Shown here one piece after another: positions 16,292 to 23,670 of a stretch of 47,139 nucleotides of DNA. Within the stretch, counting starts at the first letter, position 1. Each line of letters opens with the position of its first letter. The stretch spans positions 1-47,139 of the forward strand of contig NZ_JAFCME010000042.1 in the NCBI RefSeq assembly GCF_018130065.1, in the 5' to 3' direction. A program made the position numbers and the translations under genes. The notes beneath the pieces are model-generated. The model saw only the letters and a program-made list of their open reading frames with translations, had not been told where the DNA came from and did not search any database. This DNA is from Bradyrhizobium sp. AUGA SZCCT0158 (GTDB taxonomy: Bacteria; Pseudomonadota; Alphaproteobacteria; Rhizobiales; Xanthobacteraceae).

Positions 16292-16471
16292 ATGTATCAG
16301 TCCAAGAGTACCTAAAGCGCGCCGAGAACTGGGCAGAGCTTGCTGAGCCAATCGCAAGGCACCCCCGCCGAGAGACGCTATAAGCGCATCGAAGCTGCGT
16401 GGCGCGCGCTGGAGCAGGAGCAGAAGGGGCCGCCCCCGACGCGTTTAAGGCACCTCCACTCACTGGCATGA
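16292..16471 (+). pseudogene. Helical ORFan, two frameshifts
   Basis: ATG 16292 is followed by two extra bases (TA), after which SVQEYLKRAENWAELAEPIA is read. A second break in a run of five C near 16362 moves the frame to AERRYKRIEAAWRALEQEQK. Joined, it resembles the common MS-x-xEYxxRAExWxxLAE ... RRYxRxExAWRALE family. Both lesions are small indels. Confidence 0.55.
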
Positions 16472-16536
16472 CGCTTGTTAGCCAACCTGGCTAGTCGAGC
16501 GTTCGGCGAGTAACTTCAAAAGCTAATGAGCGTAGC

Positions 16537-16566
16537 AAGAGCCGCCTGACACGGGTGGCTCTTTGC
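16537..16566 (+). terminator. Intrinsic terminator
   Basis: AAGAGCCGCC (16537-16546) pairs with GGTGGCTCTT (16554-16563, one G-T pair), followed by TGCGTT. It ends the 15581-16471 run of small genes. Confidence 0.6.
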
Positions 16567-16744
16567 GTTCAGCTAATCTTTCTTGAATCACTTCACCCGG
16601 CTGGAGATAATGTTTTTCGTCCACCGTCAAGCATCATGCCTATACGCGCCAACATAAGTCCGGCGTGTCGCTACGGGTTAGGAATGCGACCGCCTTCTTT
16701 CGAAGAAAGGCTTGGGATTACGAAGCCTGCCAACTAGGTAAATC

Positions 16745-16957
16745 ATGTTCAAAAGTGTACATAGCCGCCCAATGGACCAGCACCGGCAGTGCACATGCGG
16801 CGCTATCTACCGGCGGACCGAGGCGATGGCGCCCCGGCGCGAAGTGGACTGCTTCCAGTGCTCAGTGCGCGGCCAGACCATGGAGACATGGAATACGGCG
16901 TGGGTCCCCTCGTACCGCCTCCTAGTCGGGCCTATCCGCAATCCCATCGACGACTAA
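16745..16957 (+). CDS. Small zinc-ribbon protein
   Basis: The protein has 70 residues. CTCGAIYRRTEAMAPRREVD then CFQCSV gives CxCG...CxxC, followed by the aromatic tail ETWNTAWVPSYRLLVGP. TAGGTAA precedes ATG 16745; ATG 16772 is a possible internal start. By recollection a Bradyrhizobium-type ORFan. Confidence 0.7.
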   Translation: MFKSVHSRPMDQHRQCTCGAIYRRTEAMAPRREVDCFQCSVRGQTMETWNTAWVPSYRLLVGPIRNPIDD

Positions 16958-17004
16958 GCCAACTCATTCCGCCGACGGGCTTGGCGGGATGGCGGCCCTT
17001 CCCT

Positions 17005-17166
17005 TCACGGTGCCACGCGAAACGGCGTGCCGATCACCCGGGCCTGCCTGCGAACGGCGTCTATGGTGCGGCGGAACATAACTGCGGCTCGGGCCATCGA
17101 GACGCCCATTGCGACGAGTTCCCTCAGCTTCGCGTTGTCTTCATCGGTCCAAGCGTTGCGATTCAT
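17005..17166 (-). CDS. SANT-like small DNA-binding protein
   Basis: The protein has 53 residues. NAWTDEDNAKLRELVAMGVS then MARAAVMFRRTIDAVRRQAR is a compact W-T-x-E-D SANT/GcrA-like helix-turn-helix. Its start overlaps the stop of the upstream gene (ATGA), so it is translationally coupled. It is the same gene arrangement as 6572-6987. Confidence 0.7.
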   Translation of the reverse strand: MNRNAWTDEDNAKLRELVAMGVSMARAAVMFRRTIDAVRRQARVIGTPFRVAP

Positions 17167-17399
17167 GATTGTCGGCGCTGCTCGGGAGCGTCTACATCCG
17201 GCGCCGCGTGCCCGTTTACCAGAGCTTTCTTTGACCGCTCAAGTATCTCGGCCTTCAGCTCATCGGCCATGCCGCGGAGCTGCTTGGCTATCCGGCTGAA
17301 CGTTTCCCGCTTGTCCTTGTCGGTCGCGAGGCGGGCGATTAACTCGCAATCTTCAGCGTTGACGAGAAGCTTCTCCAGCTCGGCTTTCAAATCTTTCAT
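17163..17399 (-). CDS. Helical protein coupled to SANT-like gene
   Basis: The protein has 78 residues, helical and charged: MKDLKAELEKLLVNAEDCEL, FSRIAKQLRGMADELKAEIL. AGGAATCCC precedes ATG 17399. By recollection this type occurs widely in Bradyrhizobium. It forms a two-gene unit with the SANT-like gene. Confidence 0.75.
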   Translation of the reverse strand: MKDLKAELEKLLVNAEDCELIARLATDKDKRETFSRIAKQLRGMADELKAEILERSKKALVNGHAAPDVDAPEQRRQS

Positions 17400-17595
17400 G
17401 GGATTCCTAAGGTGCCCTGCCCGCTCAGGATAAGCGGAAATGAGGCAGTCCGGGGAAGAACTATTTCGCTAACTGGTAGGAACTTTTGGAAAGCCTGCGC
17501 GTATGATCAACTTGCTAATCTTTAGGCATCACATGCAGCAGCTCACCAAGGTAATCCAGCGGATTTTGAGGCTCGCGAAGACCAACAGCGAGCCG

Positions 17596-17982
17596 TCATC
17601 GACCTCGCGCGCCGGGGAGCAGCGGGACCAATCCAGCATGGCCGACTTCGTCCGGATCTTGCAGGACCAGGACGGAAAGAAGGCCGGCTGACCTCGGCGA
17701 AGACGCCGAACGATCGGCGCAAATACTTCCGACGTTCTCATACCATTCGCATGTCCTGCATCCGAACGAGCGATCGTCGCGGCCTCCGTCCGGGGCGGTC
17801 TCAACCTCGATGGGCGCGGTCTTCTCGATCTCCGTATCGACGACCCCGATCCTTGTCGCCGGCAAGGGCTCGAAGGTATCGAAGATGGAAACTATCAATT
17901 CGCTGCTTCTCGGCGACCCCTTGGACTTTCTGTCCGTGCGAATTGCCACGAGATGATTGTGACCCCGCGGCCTGACGCTCAA
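17596..17982 (-). CDS. Hypothetical protein, weak call
   Basis: A frame of 128 residues from TTG 17982. The middle (TFEPLPATRIGVVDTEIEKT and GCRTCEWYENVG, with a CxxC) looks like real protein. The C-terminal Pro/Arg-rich end does not and may lie beyond a frameshift. No good ribosome binding site is visible. Confidence 0.35.
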   Translation of the reverse strand: MSVRPRGHNHLVAIRTDRKSKGSPRSSELIVSIFDTFEPLPATRIGVVDTEIEKTAPIEVETAPDGGRDDRSFGCRTCEWYENVGSICADRSASSPRSAGLLSVLVLQDPDEVGHAGLVPLLPGARGR

Positions 17983-17984
17983 AG

Positions 17985-18161
17985 TTATGGCCGTGCTGGC
18001 ACCGTCACTGTGGCTTGAAGGCCAGCATCCCCAAGCGCTCCAAGGATGCGCTTCGCAATTATTTTGGCCTCCTCAGACTCCACCTTAAGCTCGGGATGGT
18101 CGCCAAAGCTATCGAGTAACGCCGTTGCGATGATCGCGCTTATTTGATGCTCATCAGTCAT
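17985..18161 (-). CDS. Small hypothetical protein
   Basis: The protein has 58 residues: MTDEHQISAIIATALLDSFG followed by ESEEAKIIAKRILGALGDAG. GGGAG lies about 6 bases before ATG 18161. It is predicted helical and soluble, of unknown function, and is preceded by a nonsense-mutated membrane peptide on the same strand. Confidence 0.7.
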   Translation of the reverse strand: MTDEHQISAIIATALLDSFGDHPELKVESEEAKIIAKRILGALGDAGLQATVTVPARP

Positions 18162-18184
18162 AACTGCTCCCAGTCCCAATTGGC

Positions 18185-18292
18185 CTAAGTTAGCGACGCG
18201 AAAAACCTCAGAGCAAGGTAGGCGACGACCGCTGTAACGAACGTTATGCCAATCGCGACGGCAACGCCCCCAATTCATAAGTCTGCTTCCAT
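18185..18292 (-). pseudogene. Small membrane protein with in-frame TGA
   Basis: ATG 18292 opens MEADL, then TGA, then IGGVAVAIGITFVTAVVAYL and ALRFFASLT to TAG. The second part is a clean membrane helix in the same frame as the ATG. TGA probably replaces a Trp codon. Alternatively a downstream non-ATG start is used; none is obvious. Confidence 0.45.
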
Positions 18293-18359
18293 GCCCTTGC
18301 GAACTGGCGCGGCCGCGACTTCGCCCCCCCACTGGATTTACCAATCGCTCAGGTGCTCC

Positions 18360-19142
18360 TCATGCATTTCTCGCTTTGAGCGCGCCCAGCGAGGGATCGG
18401 GGAAGATGAGACTTCGCCATCCACTGCGATCAAACGGGGTCCAGCCTCCCTCTGGCTGTGCCAATCTGTCGGCGACCGCATAGACGGCTGCTGGATTCAC
18501 GGCCAGCCCGCAATGGCTTCCTTGCACCTCAATGCTTTCTGCCTGAGCGGAGGTTTCCTCTACACAACCCTGCCACGCGCAAATTCCGTCCGTGCGGCTA
18601 TAAATCGCCGTTGTAGGAACTGGTGGCGCAACCGCAACATCCTGCGCGTCGTCAATCGATTGGCCGCTGGCGAACTCATAAACTCGCCACGCATTTGTGG
18701 ACTTGGGACTGGCGCCGAAGGGACTTCCCAGCGAAATCACCGAACGAACGCGATCCGGCAATATCTTTGCCAGTTCCCGCGCATAAATCCCGCCAAGGCT
18801 CCAACCGACTATGCTGATTTTTCCACCGTGCAGGTCGCTAAGTTCACGCACCAAATTGAGCATGCGATCATGGACGCCTTCGCGAAGACCACGATTTAGG
18901 CCTAGCCCCCAGCCACTAACCCTGTAGCCACGGCCCTCCAAAAATTTGCGCAGCGGTAATGTGGAGTCGTCACCGGCCATGAGGCCGGGTAGCACCAACA
19001 CCGGATGTCCGTCCCCCTTTGGGACCAAGTTTAAAATCGGAAGCGCACCCAGAAAAGCTCCGAATCCGCTGAGAGCGCGCCGCCCTTCAAGCATCATAAG
19101 AATCTTAGATGGCGGACGAAACGACTGAGTTGCAGCTGGCAT
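18360..19142 (-). CDS. Alpha/beta hydrolase (esterase/lipase-like)
   Basis: The protein has 260 residues from ATG 19142 (AAGGAA upstream). The nucleophile elbow GWSLGG places Ser115. Asp185 in YSRTDGIC and His210 in VQGSHCGLAVN complete a plausible triad. HPVLVLPGLMAGDDSTLPLR carries the oxyanion region, and the fold resembles PGAP1/triacylglycerol-lipase-like hydrolases with a lid. An in-frame extension upstream is open but lacks a ribosome binding site. Substrate unknown. By recollection similar proteins are common in Bradyrhizobium. Confidence 0.85.
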   Translation of the reverse strand: MPAATQSFRPPSKILMMLEGRRALSGFGAFLGALPILNLVPKGDGHPVLVLPGLMAGDDSTLPLRKFLEGRGYRVSGWGLGLNRGLREGVHDRMLNLVRELSDLHGGKISIVGWSLGGIYARELAKILPDRVRSVISLGSPFGASPKSTNAWRVYEFASGQSIDDAQDVAVAPPVPTTAIYSRTDGICAWQGCVEETSAQAESIEVQGSHCGLAVNPAAVYAVADRLAQPEGGWTPFDRSGWRSLIFPDPSLGALKARNA

Positions 19143-19227
19143 TTTGTTCCTTGTTGCGTTGCACAAGGAGAACCTGCTGACCCATCCGTTGTTCCAAGTA
19201 GGCTTCACAAAACGGCAGGCACTGATA

Positions 19228-19252
19228 GGAACGGAACGCATCCTCAAATGTT
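19228..19252 (+). promoter_or_regulatory. Near-consensus EcfG-type promoter
   Basis: GGAAC (19228-19232), a 16-base spacer and TGTT (19249-19252): one mismatch from CGTT. It ends 25 bases before the ATG of the 41-residue gene at 19278. Confidence 0.35.
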
Positions 19253-19277
19253 GCATTGCATCATAGAGGACTTACAT

Positions 19278-19403
19278 ATGTCGAAGATCGAAAAACTCGT
19301 ACGCCAGAACACACAGCGCCATCGTCCCCGCCATCTATTCCTTTTTCGTTCAGTTGGGGCTCAGGATTGGAAAGCCCTAGGAGCCCCCACTGCTAAGAAT
19401 TAG
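19278..19403 (+). CDS. 41-residue hypothetical protein
   Basis: MSKIEKLVRQNTQRHRPRHL continues FLFRSVGAQDWKALGAPTAK. GAGGA lies about 9 bases before ATG 19278. It is basic and of unknown family. The start, spacing and an EcfG-like promoter support it. Confidence 0.5.
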   Translation: MSKIEKLVRQNTQRHRPRHLFLFRSVGAQDWKALGAPTAKN

Positions 19404-19547
19404 GTCCTCCAGCGAGAATTCGCCAAGACGCGGCTGATTGCGAATGCGATAGCTTCGGGGAAACTCCTCGTTGACTTGTCGTGGTCGACGATGATGGAAA
19501 CGAGCTCTGTAGAGTGCAATCGCCGCAGCGCCCTGAATTTGGTCAAT

Positions 19548-19776
19548 TCAGTCGGCACGGAACTCCAGCGTGGCAAGCATTACCTCGCCGCTCGTCTCTG
19601 ACCCAAATCGTGATCTGCGATACCGTCTGACCAGACTGCATCAAATCCCGTCCTAAGTTGCAAAGTGCCAAGCCGGCTTCCACTCGAGCGGCATCGAGGT
19701 CGGGAAAGCGCTCGCCTTCCTCATCAACAGAACGCGGCGCGTCCCCTATTTGGATGTCAAAAAAATACAGGCCCAT
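19548..19776 (-). pseudogene. DUF6894 protein, frameshifted near C-terminus
   Basis: From ATG 19776: MGLYFFDIQIGDAPRSVDEE then GERFPDLDAARVEAGLALCN. The MxxYFFD...DEEG-xFPDLxxAR pattern is DUF6894. Near 19595 the frame changes; the other frame gives GEVMLATLEFRAD and stops at 19548, which is the usual end of the family. In the unshifted frame it ends RGNACHAGVPCRLN at 19543. A short minus-strand frame with GC-rich third positions follows at 19540-19404 but lacks a good start. Confidence 0.6.
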
Positions 19777-20138
19777 GCCAAGCCAAACCACGAATCACTA
19801 CTTCGTTCCGATCAGCGGCGCGCGCAAACGGCCCCGGCGCGGAGAACGCCACGCTGCACCAAAGGCCGCCAGGGTTTTCTCCTGGTCGGGGGCTGAGGAA
19901 TCTATCGGGAGCGCAGATTCGATTCTTGGGGCGCTTAGGAGTTCCAAAGAACGGCCCCAGCGTGCGCGGTGGGCGAACACTGGGGCCGACATTTCCTCGA
20001 ATGAAGCGCGGGGGGGACGTTGCATCCATTCGGTCGTGCATAACTAAGCGATCCGGTCAGGAATTGTTCCGCTCCATTTTACGGCCCCTCCCCATCATGT
20101 TGATTGCGTTCCGTCCCGGGCGCATCTTTCTGGAAATG
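19777..20138. other. Region without a convincing gene; dispersed repeat fragment
   Basis: Overlapping frames on both strands lack ribosome binding sites. Positions 19891-19937 (GGCTGAGGAATCTATCGGGA...) recur with few changes at 31515-31558. A hairpin GGCCCCAG/CTGGGGCC lies near 19950-19985. Confidence 0.4.
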
Positions 20139-20177
20139 AACCCCGCCCCCAGCCAGCCAGCTTGGGCGGGGTTTTTC
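20139..20177 (+). terminator. Intrinsic terminator
   Basis: AACCCCGCCC (20139-20148) pairs with GGGCGGGGTT (20164-20173), then TTTC. The upstream transcript is unidentified. Confidence 0.7.
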
Positions 20178-20310
20178 ATGGGCGGCTCATTTCGACATTC
20201 CTACGGAAGATAACGTCTCGGTGAACGAAACCGATTGCCTTCCCCCACGCAGTCGTCCGGAAACGAAGCCGGAGCAGTCTCTCCTCGTCACTGACAACAG
20301 GGGATTCAAA

Positions 20311-20424
20311 ATGATTGCTCTCACAGTCACCGCCATTTTAGCCATCTGTGCCGGAACATTGATCGCGCTGGCATCGAGCGAATTCGGCCCCGAACTTGTT
20401 CTCGCCGTTGTCAGCCTCGTATAA
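20311..20424 (+). CDS. 37-residue membrane peptide
   Basis: MIALTVTAILAICAGTLIAL continues ASSEFGPELVLAVVSLV, a hydrophobic helix and a second hydrophobic end. AGGGGA lies about 8 bases before ATG 20311. A GTG at 20221 would add 30 residues but has no ribosome binding site. A terminator follows. Confidence 0.6.
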   Translation: MIALTVTAILAICAGTLIALASSEFGPELVLAVVSLV

Positions 20425-20450
20425 GGGCTCCGTTTTCGCGGGCAAAGAAA

Positions 20451-20485
20451 AACCCGCCGGTAACTGCCCCCGGCGGGTTTCCTTA
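20451..20485 (+). terminator. Intrinsic terminator
   Basis: AACCCGCCGG (20451-20460) pairs with CCGGCGGGTT (20470-20479), then TCC. It lies 27 bases after the 37-residue gene. Confidence 0.7.
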
Positions 20486-20565
20486 CGCATCACTCTCGCG
20501 GGGGCTTTGGGGTCCGTTCCGCGATTGGTTCGAATTTAGCGGCTGGCGGTTAATATTTAGTCGAG

Positions 20566-20600
20566 AGCCCGCCGGCGTGAACCGGCCGGGCTTATTTGAT
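20566..20600. terminator. Hairpin between convergent genes
   Basis: AGCCCGCCGG and CCGGCCGGGCT (20566-20575/20582-20592) form a stem with one bulge, followed by TATTT on the plus strand. It separates the plus-strand peptide gene from the minus-strand gene ending at 20612. Confidence 0.45.
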
Positions 20601-20611
20601 AGTTCGCCTGG

Positions 20612-21672
20612 TTAGGCGTCGGCGATCTCAGTATCGATCTCCAAGCTACCTAGCACCGCACGGGCGCGGTCCGGGAGCGCCCCTTCATCGAAAAATGGAC
20701 CTTCGCAACCCCCTGCCGGTTTGCAGCGCTCCTGCACCGCACGGTCGTAAAGTACGAGATGCTTCGCAAAATCCGGCTCACCATAAAGATTCCGGCTCAC
20801 CGTTTGGAGCTCCTGGACCAAGAAGCTTTGGTATCTGGCGAGCAGGCCCTCGCGCGTGAGTTTGCCGTCACGTTGAAATGCTCCAACATGCTTCTTGGGA
20901 GTGATCGGCCCAGTCGCTCTGTTCAGGTCCGTTGAAAGTTTGACGATATCGTGCACGTCCAAAACCTCCTCGATCGACACAGGCACGGTCCCGCCATTTT
21001 CAAGAGAATCGACTTCGGCCACGACGGCCCTAAGCTGGGCAGCTACTTGACCGGGCGTGGCCGGGCGAGCGGAGAGAACGGCCCCCAAAATCCTGTTCTT
21101 GACTGCGCAGTAGGCGGATAGCTCTTCGTAGTCATCTATCGGTCGGCCAAGGACGTCGATAGCCTCGCGGTGCCAAAACAATGAATTTCGATCCCCTGAT
21201 CTTCGAGGACGAATCCCTCCGGTAGCTTTCCAAAGATCTCCGGCGGGTACTCCGGGAAAGAGCCATAATCGAACGGCCAGCTACGCAATTCGGCCATACT
21301 GGGGACGCGACCTTCCGGCTCTACCGCGGACGTGGCGACTTCGACGGCATCCCGAACGCGCGATGGTGCCGCTAGCGAGGACGATGGCAGCGCAACGGCC
21401 GACGCGATCGCGCCGGCGCCTGTAACAAGCAGATTCATCAGGAGCCTCCTGCTCAAGGTTGGTGACCCAGTCCCGTCGGAAGAACCCAGAGACCTGGGCT
21501 CCGGTTCGTCCCGCCCGGAGGTGGGCTGAGATGCGCCAGGATGGCTGGTGGGAATCAGTGGACGTGAAGACAATTGAACGGCGCCGGGGGCGCTAGTCGT
21601 CTTCTCCAGAATTGCGGACGTGTTTGTGGGTGGCGTGCTATGCACGCTTTCAGCCTGGATGGTCACCTGCAT
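20612..21672 (-). pseudogene. Exported hypothetical protein split by a T-run frameshift
   Basis: The first frame starts at ATG 21672 (CCGGAGA upstream), has a Ser/Pro-rich lead, a twin-arginine-like signal (SRRLLMNLLVTGAGAIASAV) and DYGSFPEYPPEIFGKLPEGF, then derails at GIEIHCF. The second frame begins FWHREAIDVLGRPIDDYEEL and runs 189 residues to 20612. Adding one T to the TTTT at about 21178 joins them into one 353-residue protein. I recall Bradyrhizobium exported ORFans of this style. No enzymatic motif is recognised. Confidence 0.6.
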
Positions 21673-21723
21673 TGGTCTCCGGGTTAGAGCCCGGGCGGAA
21701 GTTCGTACCTTCCCCTCGGCTTG

Positions 21724-21775
21724 TTTTTGCGATATCTTGAATTCATGGCAAAGTCAATTCGCGATATCGCAAAAA
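21724..21775. promoter_or_regulatory. 13-bp inverted repeat around start codon, possible operator
   Basis: TTTTTGCGATATC (21724-21736) and GATATCGCAAAAA (21763-21775) are perfect inverted partners flanking the ATG at 21745. GCGATATCGC (21761-21770) is itself a palindrome. The gene encodes a ribbon-helix-helix protein, a fold that commonly autoregulates through short palindromes, so this is a candidate operator or an RNA hairpin hiding the start. Confidence 0.5.
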
Positions 21776-21948
21776 GGCCCGGGCGCCCCAAAACGACGGG
21801 TCCCGGGACTGGCATTCTGGTCAAGATGCACGACCCCCAGCTTGACGCGATTGACGCTTGGAGTGCGAAGCAGAAAGATCCAGGCCTTACTCGTCCCGAA
21901 GCCATCCGCCGGCTGGTCGATTTGGGGTTGAAGTCAAAAGGGAAATAG
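21745..21948 (+). CDS. Ribbon-helix-helix DNA-binding protein
   Basis: The protein has 67 residues. GTGILVKMHDPQLDAIDAWS begins the beta strand and first helix, and LTRPEAIRRLVDLGLKSKGK is the second helix of a CopG/Arc-like RHH domain, with a basic KRPGRPKTTG arm. ATG 21745 is favoured over TTG 21721, although no clear ribosome binding site is visible, perhaps because the start lies inside an inverted repeat. It probably regulates its own or neighbouring genes. Confidence 0.8.
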   Translation: MAKSIRDIAKRPGRPKTTGPGTGILVKMHDPQLDAIDAWSAKQKDPGLTRPEAIRRLVDLGLKSKGK

Positions 21949-21966
21949 CTGCAGAGGAGGTGTCCG

Positions 21967-22074
21967 ATGCGTAAAGCCCGCGATTTTGACGCTGTTGAAT
22001 ATCTGCTGATCGCTGGCCTTTCAGTCGTTTGGGGCGGCGCGGCATGTCTGGCTGTCTTAACGATGTGGGGCTGA
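21967..22074 (+). CDS. 35-residue single-pass membrane protein
   Basis: MRKARDFDAVEYLLIAGLSV continues VWGGAACLAVLTMWG, one membrane helix. GAGGAGG lies 6 bases before ATG 21967. It follows the RHH gene by 18 bases and precedes the next by 10, an apparent operon. Confidence 0.7.
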   Translation: MRKARDFDAVEYLLIAGLSVVWGGAACLAVLTMWG

Positions 22075-22084
22075 AGGCGTAGAA

Positions 22085-22444
22085 ATGAGCGATGCCGAAC
22101 TATATCGGCGCAACGCTGACGACTGCCGCCAGCGCTCCCTGCAAGCCCGCTTGCCAGGGGATAAGCCGAACTGGCTCAAGATCGCCGAAGAGTGGCAGAA
22201 GCTAGCTGAAGAGGTAGATGCAGCCAGCGCATACAAGGGACGAAAAATGAATACGGCTTCGCCGGTTCCCGCCCGCGTGGCTTACGCAACTAGCGCTGCT
22301 GCTTTGTCTAAATCGTTGCCTGGCGCGGAATGGGCTGAAGATACAACGTTCAACGCGGGCGAGGATATTCTTGCGGATCCAACTCTGAAAGACGTTTACA
22401 AAGAGGCAATTTTAAAAGGCTGCGCTATGGCGAAGGGGAAGTGA
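22085..22444 (+). CDS. Hypothetical protein, apparent fusion of two ORFan families
   Basis: The protein has 119 residues. Residues 1-50 (MSDAELYRRNADDCRQRSLQ; KIAEEWQKLAEEV) are the frequent YRxNADxCRxxS...WLKxAxEWxxLA family. Residues 55-119 (SKSLPGAEWAEDTTFNAGED; YKEAILKGCAMAKGK) look like a second, separate ORFan. GAAGG lies upstream of ATG 22085. The fusion may be native or result from loss of a stop codon. Confidence 0.7.
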   Translation: MSDAELYRRNADDCRQRSLQARLPGDKPNWLKIAEEWQKLAEEVDAASAYKGRKMNTASPVPARVAYATSAAALSKSLPGAEWAEDTTFNAGEDILADPTLKDVYKEAILKGCAMAKGK

Positions 22445-22649
22445 GCACGGCGGGCAACGACGACAAAAGCCCGCTGATCGATCTTATTAGCTGCATCGTA
22501 TGCAATCAAACAATGAGGCTCGAAAAAAGCTCCCCCGACGTGAGGGAATTGACATCATTCAATATCGCTGTGACCTGTGTAACAGAATTGAGCAGGCGAT
22601 TATTGCGCCGAAGTCGAGATCCGACGGACTGAAGGCGAAGGCTATATGA
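22441..22649 (+). pseudogene. Zinc-ribbon ORFan, one-base deletion
   Basis: GTG 22441 overlaps the preceding stop and opens LIDLISCIVCNQTMRLEKSS with CxxC. After one missing base near 22540 the other frame continues GIDIIQYRCDLCNRIEQAII with the second CxxC, ending at TGA 22647-22649. Repaired length is 69 residues. The unshifted frame ends SRRLLRRSRDPTD at 22632. Confidence 0.6.
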
Positions 22650-22674
22650 AAATCGACAGCACAACGAGGGCACA

Positions 22675-22845
22675 ATGATTTCACTTTTGATCGGGATTTT
22701 GATTATCGTGGTGGTCGGCGCGATCTGCTTTTGGGCGATTGAAAAGTTCGCACCCGACGCCAAGCTTGCGAATCTACTCAAGTTGCTCGTTGTACTCGTT
22801 TGTCTCGGCGCGATTGTGCAGCGATTGATGGTGCTGACCTATTAG
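22675..22845 (+). CDS. 56-residue two-helix membrane protein
   Basis: MISLLIGILIIVVVGAICFW is the first membrane helix, EKFAPDAKLANLL a loop, and KLLVVLVCLGAIVQRLMVL the second. GAGGG lies about 6 bases before ATG 22675. This short two-helix layout resembles small Thivi_2564-type membrane proteins; assignment uncertain. Confidence 0.7.
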   Translation: MISLLIGILIIVVVGAICFWAIEKFAPDAKLANLLKLLVVLVCLGAIVQRLMVLTY

Positions 22846-22975
22846 CCAATGCCCGCAGCACCCTAGAGCTGGGGGCTTAAGGCGAAGCCCAAACCCTGAT
22901 TCCGTTGCGTGAGTAAGGCCGTCTCAGTTGGGGGCATCAACCCAAATGACCAGGGCCAGTCTACCGGCGGTGACC

Positions 22976-23074
22976 CTAGTAACTCAGGGCCAAAACAACT
23001 GCTGCGGCGAGCGGGATGGCGCTCGTGGCGCTTAGAACCATGATTAGAAACTCGCGCTTGGTTTCTCTATCCAT
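22976..23074 (-). CDS. 32-residue single-pass membrane protein
   Basis: MDRETKREFLIMVLSATSAI continues PLAAAVVLALSY. The charged N-terminus is followed by one hydrophobic helix. CCGGAGG lies 5 bases before ATG 23074, a strong start. Unknown function. Confidence 0.65.
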   Translation of the reverse strand: MDRETKREFLIMVLSATSAIPLAAAVVLALSY

Positions 23075-23227
23075 GTGAACCTCCGGTACACAATATGAAC
23101 CAAAGCCGGAGCAATCCGTTCCTATTCCTCGACGAACGGGTGATACGACGCGCTGTGGGTCGATCGCGTTCCGACCCACCACGTATTGATAGTTTGCCGG
23201 AGCCGGCCACCCGCGCTTCAATAGCCC

Positions 23228-23662
23228 ATGTCCACCCTCACCCGCCGCCCTCACCCCGGCCGCTCCGACGCTTGACACGTCTATTATGGTGACGTGCAGG
23301 TCGGAACCATCGCTGTCCAGTCGGGCTTGCCGGTGCACGCCAAGCAATGGCGATGGGACGTCGGCTTCTACCCGGCATCTCACCGCGGGCATAACCGCTC
23401 CGGCTATGCGGCGAGCTTCGATGAGGCGCGGGCGGGCTTCGATGTCGCCCGGAAAGACTACCTCCCGAAATGCACGGAAGCCGATTTCAACGAGTATCGC
23501 CGCCAGCGCGCCTGGACTGCCTGGAAGTATCGCACGCATGAGGGTGGCCTAGCTCTGCCGACGCAATCGACCAGCGGATGGGCACGCTGTTTGTGTGGCT
23601 CCTCGATCGATGTAGCGAGCGCCGCGGCACACGTTAATGAGGCGCATCCTGAGCCCGCCTGA
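23228..23662 (+). pseudogene. DCWH-family ORFan, copy 2, nonsense mutation
   Basis: ATG 23228 opens MSTLTRRPHPGRSDA, then TGA (23273-23275), then HVYYGDVQVGTIAVQSGLPV and onwards, intact to 23662. Copies 1 and 3 have DCWH at this place, so TGA stands for the Trp codon. The rest is well preserved: WRWDVGFYPASHRGH, EYRRQRAWTAWKY and a CLCG...H zinc-knuckle-like tail. A downstream GTG could give a 122-residue truncated protein. Confidence 0.7.
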
Positions 23663-23670
23663 ATTAGGGA

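Noticed and set aside
17478..17502. GGAAC-N16-CGTA before a short plus-strand frame
   Set aside because: The -10-like element touches the start codon, leaving no leader, and the frame itself is unconvincing.
4804..23275. Recoding of TGA as Trp or selenocysteine
   Set aside because: TGA ends many intact genes in the window and no structured element typical of recoding is seen; the affected genes also carry other lesions or are ORFans.
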